In this document: positions 12,727-23,924 of the stretch, piece after piece
How positions within the stretch are numbered: the first letter of the stretch is position 1
How the letters are laid out: each line of letters begins with the position of its first letter
NCBI GenBank assembly: GCA_014155875.1
Contig: JACEFZ010018313.1
Location: forward strand, 1 to 64,000
From: Cepaea nemoralis
Lineage: Eukaryota; Mollusca; Gastropoda; Stylommatophora; Helicidae
Reading direction: 5' to 3'
Length of the DNA: 64,000 nucleotides
Translations under genes and position numbers: made by a program
Notes under the pieces: generated by a model
The model's input: the letters and a program-made list of their open reading frames with translations, nothing else
Databases searched by the model: none
What the model was told of the DNA's origin: nothing

Positions 12727-12922
12727 TTAGTTAGTTATCAGTTGGGGTATCTTCGTTGCACTCCGGACATGTCCATAGGTGCTCAGATCCTCCCCCCAGC
12801 ATATGCATCAGCGTCCGGTGGCTAATAGTGCCAGTTCTGTGTTGGTTGACGAGGCGCTTTGTTTTCCCGATGTACCTCTCGTGTCTGGCTGTGCCGATTC
12901 TTACTCCCAGGTCTTTCATCCT
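12727..12922 (-). mobile_element. Extremely 5'-truncated LINE tail (196 bp)
   Basis: Minus-strand copy of the last 62 codons of the LINE at 7270-8924, from the MKDLGVRIG segment to the CPEC tail and stop (12731-12733). Over the shared stretch I see one difference from that element (an Arg to His codon), so the two insertions are recent and of one family. Again there is almost no 3'UTR: the stop codon is followed by a short ctaa-type extension. Possible short target duplications (gctgtg at 12721 and about 12923) are too short to be sure. Confidence 0.9.
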
Positions 12923-13105
12923 GCTGTGAATTTCTACAAATGTACTTAACTATAAAGTAATATTAGGTGTGCATTTATAATGTTTGCGCCGTGACGTTTA
13001 AACAACATGTCATATATTTATACGAATTGTCTGTAATTATAAAGTAATATCGTATTTGTGTTCAGACAATTTAATGTAGCTAACATTTAATATGTGATAA
13101 TAAAA
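12923..13105. other. AT-rich spacer
   Basis: Diverged AT-rich sequence with scattered actataaagtaatat words. No gene seen. Confidence 0.4.
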
Positions 13106-13400
13106 ATATATACATCTTTGCTTGATTGACTATACAAAGGCTTTTGATAGAGTTAGACATGTCAACATGGTGGATATGCTTGCAGATCTACAAATTGATG
13201 GGAAAGACATTAGACTTATAAAAAACATATATTGGAAACAACAAGCTGCAATAAGGATTGATAATGAAGTGGGACAGTATCAGTCAATTAAGAGAGCTGT
13301 TAGGCAGGGATGTGTGATGTCTCCAGATCTTTTTTCCCTGTACAGTGAAAATATTTTCAGAAATGTAGAGGATATAAATGCTTTCCGGCATGGCACATGA
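13106..13400 (+). pseudogene. Non-LTR reverse transcriptase fragment, second family
   Basis: A 92-codon + frame with RT palm motifs: DYTKAFDRVRH (first catalytic Asp block), then IRLIKNIYW, and RQGCVMSPDLFSLYSE. It stops before the catalytic YADD block. A related copy at about 30884-31110 does carry YADDTVLIAD, which confirms the reading. The family differs from the RNase H-bearing LINE. It resembles RTE-like elements common in molluscs and other invertebrates, though the clade is my inference. Confidence 0.85.
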
Positions 13401-13419
13401 TTGATTGATTGAATAAAAA

Positions 13420-14345
13420 TGTGCTGTATTTATGAAGCAACGTTTGTTGTTTATTTATAAGAATCCGTTGCAGATATAAAGCAACTCTGTGTGTTAATTC
13501 ACAAGAATGAGCTCCGGCTATAAAGCAATATTGTATTATAAGAAAAGTCTGTATCTATAAAGCAACATTGTATGTATACTGATATGTTCTAGTTTTAAAA
13601 CAACGTTGTATTCATAAGAAAGGACTGCAGCTATACAGGGAGATTGTGATCAGAAAGTGTTGCATCTATGAAGAACGTTATATTTACACGAAAATGCTGT
13701 TGCTATAAAGCAACACTGTATTATAGGACTGTGCTGCACTATAAAGTACCACTGTATTATAGGACTGTGCTGCAGCTATAAAGTACCACTGTATTATAGG
13801 ACTGTGCTGCACTATAAAGTACCACTGTATTATAGGACTGTGCTGCACTATAAAGTACCACTGTATTATAGGACTATGCTGCGGATATAAGGCAACATTG
13901 CATTTATAGGACAGTGTTGCAACTATAAAGCAAAAGCGTGTTTATAGGTCTGTGATGCCGCTATAAAGCACCATTGATTTATAGGCATGTGTTGCAGCTA
14001 TAAAGCAATACTGATGTATAGGACTTATTGCAGTTATAAATCAACACTGATTTATAGGACTTGTTGCGGCTTTAAAGCAACACTGATTTATAGGACTGTA
14101 TTACAGCTATAAAGTCAAAGTGCCTTTATGGGACTGTGTTGAAGCTATAAAGCCAGTCTATTTATGGTACTGTGCTGCAGCTATAAAGCAATTGTATTTA
14201 TAGGGCAGTGCTGCAGCTATAAAGCAATTGTATTTATAGGGCAGAGCTGCAGCTATAAAGCCAAAGTGCTTATATGGGACTGTGCTACAGCTATAAAGCA
14301 ACAGTGTATTTATAGGACTGTGCTGCAGCTATAAAGCAACATTGT
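13420..14345. repeat. About 38-bp diverged minisatellite
   Basis: The unit is built on gctgcagctataaagcaaca and ttgtatttataggactgtg. It is older-looking than its neighbours: copies vary in length and sequence, with a homogeneous subblock at about 13725-13870. Confidence 0.9.
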
Positions 14346-14900
14346 ATTCCAGAGTGCGGACAGTTAGGCCCTGGTTATACGACAGGTGTGGGCCGCGAGA
14401 TGACAAGGGCTAGTAATGGAGCTATTTACAAAGGCCCTAATTGAAACAGTGAATGGACAGCCAAATGACTAGGAAACAGCAATTACCGAACCTAACTTAA
14501 TTACCGCCGACGTTCCAGCAGTTCCTGGTGGGTGACACAAAGTCACAGTCCCTCCTGCCAGCTTCCCTCGTCTCCTGCATGCCAGATCAGTTAAACTGCC
14601 ACCAGGCGCAGCTTACACTCCTCCCGTCTTGCTCTTCAAGAACTCCTTCAGTCATTCCCAGAAGGACGGTGGCCCCAAGTCGCCTCCGATGTTCAATTGA
14701 TATTCATGTTCTGCACTCACATTCTATTGGCCCTTGCCACCCGACTGCTTCCACTCTATCTCGTCCCAGTCCCCCCCCCCCCAGTCTGCGACCACTTCCC
14801 GATCTGGGTTTGTTCTCTCTGCGCGTGCGTGATGACATTGACCTCACGCGAGAACTGCCGCCAACAGATTGTGCTCTTCCGGGGACAATCCTTCTCTTCC
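14346..14900. other. Single-copy island with homeodomain-type sites
   Basis: Unique sequence about 7.2 kb upstream of the first visible homeobox exon. It holds a cluster of core homeodomain sites: cctaattgaaac (about 14438), gcaattaccg (about 14480) and cttaattaccg (about 14497). The right half is pyrimidine-rich and ends in a poly-C run. No exon could be supported. A regulatory role is an inference from the site cluster and single-copy nature. Confidence 0.35.
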
Positions 14901-14904
14901 TTCG

Positions 14905-16672
14905 TAGTTTGTCAGTTGTATTCCTTTTCACCTGTCTCTCCACTGTATTCCCTTTCTCTTGTCTCTCCACTGTATTCCCTTTCACCTGGGTCTCTACTAT
15001 ATTCCCTTTCTCTTGTGTCTCCCTTGTATTCCCGTTCTCCTGTGTCTCCATGTAGTCCCTTTGTATTGTGTCTCCCTTGTATTCCCTTTCTCTTGTGTCT
15101 CCCATGTATTCCCTTTCTCTTGTGTCTCCCTTGTATTTCCTTTCTCTTGTGTCTCCCATGTATTCCCTTTCTCTTGTGTCTCCCTTGTATTTCCTTTCTC
15201 TTGTGTCTCCCATGTATTCCCTTTCTCTTGTGCCTCGACTGTATTCCCTTTCTCTTGTGTCTCCACTGTATTCCCTTTCTCTTGTGCCTCGACTGTATTC
15301 CCTTTCTCTTGTGCCTCGACTGTATTCCCTTTCTCTTGTGTCTCCACTGTATTCCCTTTATCTTTTGTCTCCACTGTATATCCTTTCTCTTGTGTCGACA
15401 CTGTATTCCCTTTCTCTTGTGTCTCCACTGCATATCCTTTCTCTTGTGTCTCCACTGTATATCCTTTCTCTTGTGTCGACACTGTATTCCCTTTCTCCCG
15501 TGATTCCACTGTATTCCCTTTCTCTTGTGTCTCCACTGTATATCCTTTCTCTTGTGTCAACACTGTATTCCCTTTCTCTAGTGTCTCCACTGTATATCCT
15601 TTCTCTTGTGTCTCCACTGTATATCCTTTCTCTTGTGTCGACACTGTATTCCCTTTCTCCCGTGATTCCACTGTATTCCCTTTCTCTTGTGTCTCCACTG
15701 TATATCCTTTCTCTTGTGTCGACACTGTATTCCCTTTCTCCCGTGATTCCACTGTATTCCCTTTCTCTTGTGTCTCCACTGTATATCCTTTCTCTTGTGT
15801 CTCCACTGTATATCCTTTCTCTTGTGTCTCCACTGTATATCCTTTCTCTTGTGTCGACACTGTATTCCCTTTCTCCCGTGATTCCACTGTATTCCCTTTC
15901 TCTTGTGTCTCCACTGTATATCCTTTCTCTTGTGTCGACACTGTATATCCTTTCTCTTGTATCGACACTGTATTCCCTTTCTCTTGTGTCTCCACTGTAT
16001 ATCCTTTCTCTTGTGTCGACACTGTATTCCCTTTCTCTTGTGTCTCCACTGCATATCCTTTCTCTTGTGTCGACACTGTATATCCTTTCTCTTGTGTCGA
16101 CACTGTATTCCCTTTCTCCCGTGATTCCACTGTATTCCCTTTCTCTTGTGACAACACTGTATTCCCTTTCTCTTGTGACAACACTATATTCTCTTTCTCC
16201 TGTGACAACACTATATTGCCTTTCTCTTGTGACAACAATGCATTCCCTTTCTTTTGTCTCTCCACTGTATTCCCTTTCTCCTGTGCCTCCACTGTATTCC
16301 ATTTCTCTTGTGTCTCCACTGTATTCCCTTTCTCTTGTGTCTCCACTGTATTCCCTTTCTCTTGTGTCTCCACTGTATTCCCTTTCTCTTGTGTCTCCAC
16401 TGTATTCCCTTTCTCTTGTGTCTCCACTGTATTCCCTTTCTCTTGTGTCTCAACTGTATTCCCTTTCTCTTGTGTCTCCACTGTATTCCCTTCCTCTTGT
16501 GTCTCCACTGTATTCCCTTTCTCTTGTGTCTCCACTGCATTCCCTTTTTCTTATGTCTGCACTATATTCCCTGTCTCATGTATCTCCACTGTTTTCCCTT
16601 TCACCTGTCTCCACTGTATTCCCTTTTTCTTGTGTCTCCACTGTATTCCCTTTCTCTTCTCTTAGTATCATT
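14905..16672. repeat. 27-bp minisatellite, about 65 copies
   Basis: The unit contains gtgtctccactgtattccct plus ttctctt. The 9-codon period without stops keeps several frames on both strands open for over 500 codons, so none is a gene. Variant units (gtcgacac, gtgattcc, tgtatatcc) recur in an ordered series between 15370 and 16140, a higher-order pattern. Confidence 0.97.
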
Positions 16673-16679
16673 AATTGAC

Positions 16680-18293
16680 CTCTCTATTATTGTTCCTTCA
16701 TTTCTCAACTCTGTTCCTTCTACTTAGGTTATCCACTCTATTTCTTTCATTTAGTTTCTCCACTCTATTTATTTCATTTAGTTTCTCCACTCTATTTCTG
16801 TTATTTAGTTTCTCCACCATATTTCTTTTACTTAGTTTCTTCACTTTATTTCTTTTATTTAGTTTCTCCACTCTATTTCTTTTATTTAGTTTCTCCACTC
16901 TATCTCTTTTATTTAGTTTCTCCACTCTATTCTATAATTTAGTTTCTCGACTCTGTTTCTATCATTTAGTTTCTCCACTCTATTATATCATTTAGTTTCT
17001 CCACTCTATTTCTGTCATTTAGTTTCTCCACTCTATTCTATCATTTAGTTTCTCCACTCTATTCTATCATTTAGTTTCTCCACTCTATTCTATCATTTAG
17101 TTTCTCCACTCTATTCTATCATTTAGTTTCTCCACTCTATTCTATCATTTAGTTTCTCCACTCTGTTTCTATCATTTAGTTTCTCCACTCTGTTCTATCA
17201 TTTAGTTTCTCCACTCTGTTTCTATCATTTAGTTTCTCCACTCTATTCTATCATTTAGTTTCTCCACTCTATTCTATCATTTACTTTCTCCACTCTGTTT
17301 CTATCATTTAGTTTCTCCACTGTTTCTATCATTTAGTTTCTCCACTCTATTCTATCATTTAGTTTCTCCACTCTATTCTATCATTTAGTTTCTCCACTCT
17401 GTTCTATCATTTAGTTTCTCCACTCTGTTTCTATCATTTAGTTTGTCCACTGTTTCTATCATTTATTTTCTCCACTTTATTCTATCATTTATTTTTTCCA
17501 CTCTATTCTATCATTTAGTTTCTCCACTCTATTCTATCATTTAGTTTCTCCACTCTATTATATCATTTAGTTTCTCCACTCTATTCTATCATTTAGTTTC
17601 TTCACTATGTTTCTATCATTTAGTTTCTCCACTCTATTATATCATTTAGTTTCTCCACTCTGTGTCTATCATTTAGTTTCTACACTCTATTCTATCATTT
17701 AGTTTCTCCACTCTACCCTATCATTTAGTTTCTCCACTCTATTCTATCATTTAGTTTCTCCACTCTATTCTATCATTTAGTTTCTCCACTCTATTCTATC
17801 ATTTAGTTTCTCCACTCTATCCTATCATTTAGTTTCTCCACTATATTCTATCATTTAGTTTCTCCATCTATTCTATCATTTAGTTTCTCCACTCTATCCT
17901 ATCATTTAGTTTCTCCACTCTGTTTTTATCATTTAGTTTCTCCACTCTATCCTATCATTTAGTTTCTCCACTCTATCCTATCATTTAGTTTCTCAACTCT
18001 ATTCTATCATTTAGTTTCTCCAATCTATTCTATCATTTAGTTTCTCCACTCTATTCTATCATTTAGTTTCTCCACTCTATCCTATCATTTAGTTTCTCCA
18101 CTATATCCTATCATTTAGTTTCTCCACCCTATTCTATCATTTAGTATCTCCACTCTATTCTATCATTTAGTTTCGCCACTCTATTCTATCATTTAGTTTC
18201 TCCACTCTATCCTATCATTTAGTTTCTCCACTCTATGCTATCATTTAGTTTCTCCACTCTATTCTATCATTTAGTTTCTCCACTCTATCCTAT
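16680..18293. repeat. 26-bp minisatellite, left part, split by a solo LTR
   Basis: The unit is built on atcatttagtttctccactc plus tattct or tatcct. The first 250 bp are diverged (tttcttttatttag). The array resumes after the LTR at 18848. Confidence 0.97.
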
Positions 18294-18847
18294 TGTCACA
18301 GCCTCACATTCTCACATTATATGATAAACCAACATAAGTTAGTAGACAGTAGCCAAGGGCTACAACTCCCGCATAAGGGAAAGAAGTAAGACCCTCGAAG
18401 GCCAGAGTGATCCAGAACCTTCTCGAAGGACTGGTCAGTGAGTCCACTGTCACGTGGACACTGATGTGGCCCGCCTATTGCGGGGTCCACGAGGAACTCG
18501 AACAGAGTTACCACCCGTGTCGGATTGCGACACGTGTGAATCGGCAGAGAGAGACGGGACATCGAAGAGGCAACAGGGCCTGCCTTAGAGGGACTCAATA
18601 GTTTAGACCCATGTGTATTTGGGGTTCATAGACATATGCTAGATAGTTTGCTTAGAATGTTTGATGATGTTAAACTGTGTGATGATGTTAAACCTCTGTG
18701 ATATGCAACTCAGTGCGGGCTTGTTAAACCCACTGCGCCAACGCACTGTATATTGAAATACAATAAATGTTAGATATTATATTTAACGGAGTTATTGTTG
18801 CCTGTGTGAGCCCGAGCTCAGATACCTAGACATCCAACACGCTGACA
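18294..18847 (+). mobile_element. Solo LTR (554 bp) inside a minisatellite
   Basis: The insert begins tgtca and ends tgaca (TG...CA ends within a 5-bp inverted repeat). A 5-bp direct repeat, cctat, flanks it at 18289-18293 and 18848-18852, which is the signature of an LTR-retrotransposon integrase. A polyadenylation-type aataaa lies at about 18762, roughly 80 bp from the end, and suggests + orientation (U3-R-U5). No gag-pol is present, so this is most simply a solo LTR left by LTR-LTR recombination. Short frames inside are not genes. Superfamily (Gypsy or BEL) cannot be told from the LTR alone. Confidence 0.85.
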
Positions 18848-20575
18848 CCTATCATTTAGTTTCTCCACTCTATCCTATCATTTAGTTTCTCCACTCTATT
18901 CTATCATTTAGTTTCTCCACTCTATCCTATCATTTAGTTTCTCCACTCTATCCTATCATTTAGTTTCTCCACTCTATTCTATCATTTAGTTTCTCCACTA
19001 TATTCTATCATTTAGTTTCTCCACTCTATCCTATCATTTAGTTTCTCCACTCTATCCTATCATTTAGTTTCTCCACTCTATCCTATCATTTAGTTTCTCC
19101 ACTCTATCCTATCATTTAGTTTCTCCACTCTATCCTATCATTTAGTTTCTCCACTCTATCCTATCATTTAGTTTCTCCACTCTATTCTATCATTTAGTTT
19201 CTCCACTATATTCTATCTTTTAGTTTCTCCACTCTATCCTATCATTTAGTTTCTCCACTCTATTCCATCATTTAGTTTCTCCACTCTATCCTATCATTTA
19301 GTTTCTCCACTATATTCTATCATTTAGTTTCTCCACTCTATCATATCATTTAGTTTCTCCACTATATTCTATCATTTAGTTTCTCCACTATATTCTATCA
19401 TTTAGTTTCTCCACTCTATCCTATCATTTAGTTTCTCCCCTCTATCCTATCATTTAGTTTCTCCACTATATTCTATCATTTAGTTTCTCCACTCTATCCT
19501 ATCATTTAGTTTCTCCACTCTATCCTATCATTTAGTTTCTCCCCTCTATCCTATCATTTAGTTTCTCCACTCTATCCTATCATTTAGTTTCTCCACTCTA
19601 TCCTATCATTTAGTTTCTCCACTCTATTCTATCATTTAGTTTCTCCATCTATTCTATCATTTAGTTTCTCCACTCTATCCTATCATTTAGTTTCTCCACT
19701 CTGTTTCTATCATTTAGTTTCTCCACTCTATCCTATCATTTAGTTTCTCCACTCTATCCTATCATTTAGTTTCTCCAATCTATTCTATCATTTAGTTTCT
19801 CCACTTTATCCTATCATTTAGGTTCTCCACTCTATTCTATCATTTAGTTTCTCCAATCTATCCTATCATGTATTTTCTCCACTGTTTCTATCATTTAGTT
19901 TCTCCACTCTATTCTATCATTTAGTTTCTCCACTATATTCTATCATTTAGTTTCTCCACTCTATTATATCATTTAGTTTCTGCACTCTATCCTATCATTT
20001 AGTTTCTCCACTCTATTCTATCATTTAGTTTCTCCACTCTATCCTATCATTTAGTTTCTCCACTCTATCCTATCATTTAGTTTCTCCACTCTATTCTATC
20101 ATTTAGTTTCTCCACTCTATCCTATCATTTAGTTTCTCCATTCTATCCTATCATTTAGTTTCTCCACTATATTCTATCATTTAGTTTCTCCATCTATTCT
20201 ATCATTTAGTTTCTCCACTCTATTCTATCATTTAGTTTCTCCACTCTATTCTATCATTTAGTTTCTCCACTCTATCCTATCATTTAGTTTCTCCACTCTA
20301 TTATATCATTTATTTTCTCCATCTATTCTATCATTTAGTTTCTCCACTCTATTCTAGCATTTAGTTTCTCCACTCTATCCTATCATTTAGTTTCTCCACT
20401 CTATTCTATCATTTAGTTTCTCCACTCTATCCTTTCATTTAGTTTCTCCACTCTATCCTATCATTTAGTTTCTTCATTCTGTTCTATCATTTAGTTTCTC
20501 CACTCTATTCTATCATTAATTTCTCCACTCTATCCTATCATTTAGTTTCTCTACTGTTTCTATCATTTATATATG
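18848..20575. repeat. 26-bp minisatellite, right part
   Basis: Continuation of the 16680-18293 array with the same atcatttagtttctccactc unit. About 125 copies in total on the two sides of the LTR. Confidence 0.97.
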
Positions 20576-20605
20576 ATATTGTTACTGGCATCCTACATAC
20601 TATAT

Positions 20606-21228
20606 CAGCGGTTCTCAACCGGTTGGGAATTTTAGGGTTTCCAGGAGTGGGAGGTGGGGTGGGGGGGGGGGGGAATTAAGATTAGTTCAAGATCGCGTTT
20701 ACAAGAACCGATTACTTGATTTTGTTTTTCCCTCCATACTTCTGTACTTCTCGCCTTTCTGAAATTTGTTTTATAACGCAAGTAGGCCCGCAGCGTGGCT
20801 AAAGGCTTGCGAACGCGGTTCGTGATCCGGGTACCAGGCGTTCGAAGCTCAGCTGCGACCGATTTCCGCAGCAGACCGTGTCGCGTTGTGTTATAACGTA
20901 CTGGTATGGGAGCCGGTCGTTCAGAAAGCAATTGCAAACTACTGAACGTAATACTTGCCCAGTACATCAACAGCAGCTGAAAAATGCTGGTGTTGACTGC
21001 AACGTCCCGTAAGGGATACGCAACATTAGAAGGCCCGCAAATCACGTTTTATGTAGATGTCTAGACTTGTTCTAGTATGTGTTGTTAAATTTAGCTTCAA
21101 TTTTTACGTACACTGTGTAAAGAAGGGGGTGGGGGAGGGTTATAGGCAGGAAATACGAAAGGGGAGGGGTAGACATTCTGAACATATGGTGAAGGTGTGC
21201 ATGGGCCAAAAAAGTTTGAGAACCACTG
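20606..21228. mobile_element. hAT-like nonautonomous DNA transposon (623 bp)
   Basis: Terminal inverted repeats cagcggttctcaacc (20606-20620) and gtttgagaaccactg (21214-21228) match the hAT-type consensus CAGnGGTTCTCAAnC. An exact 8-bp target duplication, tactatat, flanks the element (20598-20605, 21229-21236), and 8 bp is the hAT hallmark. The interior shows no transposase frame, so it would need a transposase supplied in trans. It contains a poly-G run near 20660 and a tRNA-like segment (separate entry). Confidence 0.93.
20789..20858 (+). other. tRNA-like segment inside the hAT element
   Basis: About 70 bp whose ends pair (cgcagc with gctgcg). It holds a B-box-like gcgttcgaagc and an A-box-like gtggctaaaggc. 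This resembles a tRNA or a SINE head captured by the transposon. It is not a convincing functional tRNA gene: the anticodon arm is not clear. Confidence 0.35.
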
Positions 21229-21239
21229 TACTATATAAT

Positions 21240-21540
21240 GAAAACAAGATATTTATTTCCTGGCGAATTTAATAAAGGAAGCCACAAACAAAGATTGTAA
21301 CATCTATTGCCTGGCATATCTCCTGACATCTCGTCAGGTGCACACTGCAGAGTAATGTATGTGCAGTAAGTGAACCCATATACCCGTTGCACCTGTGAAA
21401 GAACACCCAATCAAACTGCATTGATCAATTCCAGCCACAGTGTCAAGCAACTAACATTGGTAGAACGGGGCCACAAAGAAAATGCATTTTGTATACTGTA
21501 TTCGACGAACAGTAAACGGTTACTCACATACACCGAGGTA
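21240..21540. other. Remnant sharing a hairpin motif with the 32-kb MITE
   Basis: Includes attgcctggcatat, then atctcgtcaggt and actgcag (about 21306-21350), aligning with attgcctgacacat ... atctcgtcaggt ... actgcag at about 32089-32133. Flanking words (gaagccacaaac) also resemble the MITE end, so this is probably a decayed relative. The remainder to 21540 is single-copy. Confidence 0.45.
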
Positions 21541-21725
21541 GTAGCAATTAGGCATCAGAACCCGGTGTTGTGTCGACACCAAGGCCATAGCAATTAGGCA
21601 TCTGAAATCGGTGTTGTGTAGACGCCGAAGCCACCGCAATTGAGCACCTGAAACCGGTGTTGTGTGGACACCAAGGCCATAACTATTAGGCATCTGATCC
21701 CGGTATTGTGTGGACAGAAAAATGT
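21541..21725. repeat. 46-bp repeat, four copies
   Basis: Four units sharing agcaattaggcatc, then cggtgttgtgt and gacaccaaggccat, with point differences. Confidence 0.88.
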
Positions 21726-21867
21726 CGATGAGTCTACGATTGCCGTGGCGATAACATTGCTGCACATGGGAGCAGTATCATAGCCCATGTATCATAGCCC
21801 ATGTGGGCATGTCAGCCAAACTATGACTCGTGTATTTACTGAATATGATACATAACTTTGCAGTATG

Positions 21868-22002
21868 CACCTGCAGCTAACTATACCAGGCAATATGGCA
21901 TTTTGTGGATGGGTCCTGCAGCTAACTATACCAGGCAATATGGCATTTTGTGGATGGGTCCTGCAGCTAACTATACCAGGCAATATGACATGTTGTAGAT
22001 GG
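21868..22002. repeat. 45-bp repeat, three copies
   Basis: Three units of cagctaactataccaggcaa followed by tatggcattttgtggatggg. It lies just upstream of the homeobox exon, within the intron. Confidence 0.9.
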
Positions 22003-22043
22003 GTCGACTGTGATCAGGTGAACGTACTGCCGTCTGTCCGCAG

Positions 22044-22213
22044 GTGTGGTTCCAGAACAGACGTGCCAAGTACCGGAAACAGGAGAAGCAGCTGGCCAAG
22101 TCGCTGAGCCCGGTCATCCCCAGCTGTAACGCCATGATGCGCAACATCTACCCCACCAACAGCCGCGGCTACCCGTACTCGCCGGCCAGCAACATGAACA
22201 ACATGGCTGCCAG
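22044..22213 (+). CDS. Prop: Prop (prophet of Pit-1-like) homeobox gene, internal exon: homeodomain C-terminus
   Basis: Encodes the end of a paired-like homeodomain, starting at residue 47: VWFQNRRAKYRKQEKQL. This is the recognition helix with Q50 and N51. Paired-like Q50 proteins typically bind TAAT palindromes as dimers in the nucleus. The exon follows gtccgcag and ends at the donor AG|gtgaga; intron phase is 0 on the left (the conserved 46/47 paired-class position) and 2 on the right. After the homeodomain come SLSPVIPSCNAMMRNIYP and a Tyr/Asn/Met-rich stretch. KYRKQEKQL, CNAMMRNI and the C-terminal DDWYNKSL (third exon) are what I know of invertebrate Prop proteins; vertebrate Prop1 keeps a shorter DWY motif. 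Residues 1-46 and the N-terminus are upstream of the window. Confidence 0.93.
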
Positions 22214-22242
22214 GTGAGAACAGGTGTGGGTGTCTATAGCCA

Positions 22243-22243
22243 G

Positions 22244-22315
<72 letters not shown>

Positions 22316-22430
22316 GCCTGCCAGCCTGTCTGTCTGTCTGTCTGCCTGCCAGCCTGTCTGTCTGCCTGTCTGTCTGTCTGTCTGCCAGCCAGCCAGCCTG
22401 TCTGTCTGTCTGTCTGTCTGTCTGCATGTA
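22243..22430. repeat. TCTG microsatellite in Prop intron
   Basis: Tetranucleotide tctg run with occasional gcctgccagcc interruptions, beginning about 30 bp after the splice donor. Confidence 0.95.
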
Positions 22431-22449
22431 TTTCTGTCTACCTTTCTTG

Positions 22450-23190
22450 TTTTGTCTGTCTGACTACGTGTATATATCCAAGTCTTACTAGGTGTCTATA
22501 TTCAGGTCTGTCTGACTGCGTGTATATATCCAAGTCTTACTAGGTGTCTATATTCAGGTCTGTCTGACTGCGTGTATATATCCAAGTCTTACTAGGTGTC
22601 TATATTCAGGTCTGTCTGACTGCGTGTATATATCCAAGTCTTACTAGGTGTCTATATTCAGGTCTGTCTGACTGCGTGTATATATCCAAGTCTTACTAGG
22701 TGTCTATATTCAGGTCTGTCTGACTGCGTGTATATATCCAAGTCTTACTAGGTGTCTATATTCAGGTCTGTCTGACTGCGTGTATATATCCAAGTCTTAC
22801 TAGGTGTCTATATTCAGGTCTGCCTGACTGCGTGTATATATCCAAGTCTTACTAGGTGTCTATATTCAGGTCTGTCTGACTGCGTGTATATATCCAAGTC
22901 TTACTAGGTGTCTATATTCAGGTCTGTCTGACTGCGTGTATATATCCAAGTCTTACTAGGTGTCTATATTCAGGTCTGCCTGACTGCGTGTATATATCCA
23001 AGTCTTACTAGGTATCTATATTCAGGTCTGTCTGACTGCGTGTATATATCCAAGTCTTACTAGGTGTCTATATTCAGGTCTGTCTGACTGCGTGTATATA
23101 TCCAAGTCTTACTAGGTGTCTATATTCAGGTCTGTCTGACTGCGTGTATATATCCAAGTCTTACTAGGTGTCTATATTCAGGTATGTTTA
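22450..23190. repeat. 52-bp minisatellite in Prop intron, about 13-14 copies
   Basis: Very homogeneous unit with tctgtctgactgcgtgtata, tatccaagtcttactaggtg and tctatattcagg. Only a few single-base variants occur (tgcc for tgtc). This indicates recent expansion. Confidence 0.96.
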
Positions 23191-23490
23191 TTTGGGTGTT
23201 TATATCCAGGTCTTTCTGTCTGTAGTTTTTGTTTTGTCTGTATGACAGTGTATGTATTGCCATGTCTGTATGTATGTCTGTCTGGGTGTCTATATCCAGA
23301 TATGTTTGTCTGGGTGTCTATATCCAGATCTGTCTGTCTGGGTGTGTATAGCCACGTCTGTCTGTCTTACTGTCCAACTTTCTTTCAAAGCAGAAATAAA
23401 TAAGGCACAGTATATGCACTTATCTTCAATAATAATGGAGTTATACTGCTCTCTAGTTGGAGTATCTGTATGGACAAAGAGGAATAGTTA
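23191..23490. other. Intronic spacer with degenerate TCTG words
   Basis: Loose tctgtctgggtgt repeats, then about 100 bp of single-copy sequence. No exon seen. Confidence 0.5.
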
Positions 23491-23565
23491 GTCACACACA
23501 CACACACACACACACGCGCGCACAGGCACGCACACACGCACGCACGCACAGAGAGAGAGAGAGAG

Positions 23566-23610
<45 letters not shown>

Positions 23611-23680
23611 GAGACAAACGCACTCAGAGACATACACACATAGAGACAGACATACACACAAATATATATATATATATATA
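23491..23680. repeat. CA, GA and TA microsatellites
   Basis: Consecutive simple repeats: CA/CG (about 23494-23550), GA (about 23550-23605), mixed CA words, then TA (about 23661-23680). Confidence 0.95.
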
Positions 23681-23918
23681 TCTGTGGCGAAGTGGTCAAG
23701 CCGTTTAACTCGGGCTCCGAAGGTTGTGGGTTCGATTCCGGACCGCGTCCTTCGGTTCACGAGTTAAATTTTTCGGAGACTCTTGTGGGTCGTCGCTTAG
23801 AGCTACGGAGTTCGTGCTTTGTGCGACGCTTTCCGAGCTGCGGAAAGAGACCGAGCCATATGGGATACAACCCGGTGCAATGAAGTCGACCCTGTCGACT
23901 TTTAAGCGACTTTTTTTT
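23681..23918 (+). mobile_element. tRNA-derived SINE, copy 2 (in Prop intron)
   Basis: The best-preserved copy of the family: A box tggcgaagtgg (about 23685-23695), exact B box ggttcgattcc (about 23729-23739), hairpin ctttccgagctgcggaaag, 3' end gtcgacttttaagcgac and a terminal T8 run that could end Pol III transcription. It abuts a TA microsatellite on the left, so a target duplication cannot be read with confidence. Confidence 0.92.
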
Positions 23919-23924
23919 AGGCTA

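Noticed and set aside
14959..16665. 568-codon + frame and 512-codon minus frame
   Set aside because: 27-bp repeat unit without stops; open in several frames on both strands.
18317..18601. Short frames on both strands inside the 18.3-18.8 kb insert
   Set aside because: They lie within the solo LTR, overlap each other on opposite strands and have no family resemblance.
1..22043. First part of the Prop homeodomain (residues 1-46) within the window
   Set aside because: All single-copy islands upstream of 22044 were read for a paired-like homeodomain start and none was found, so the exon must lie outside.
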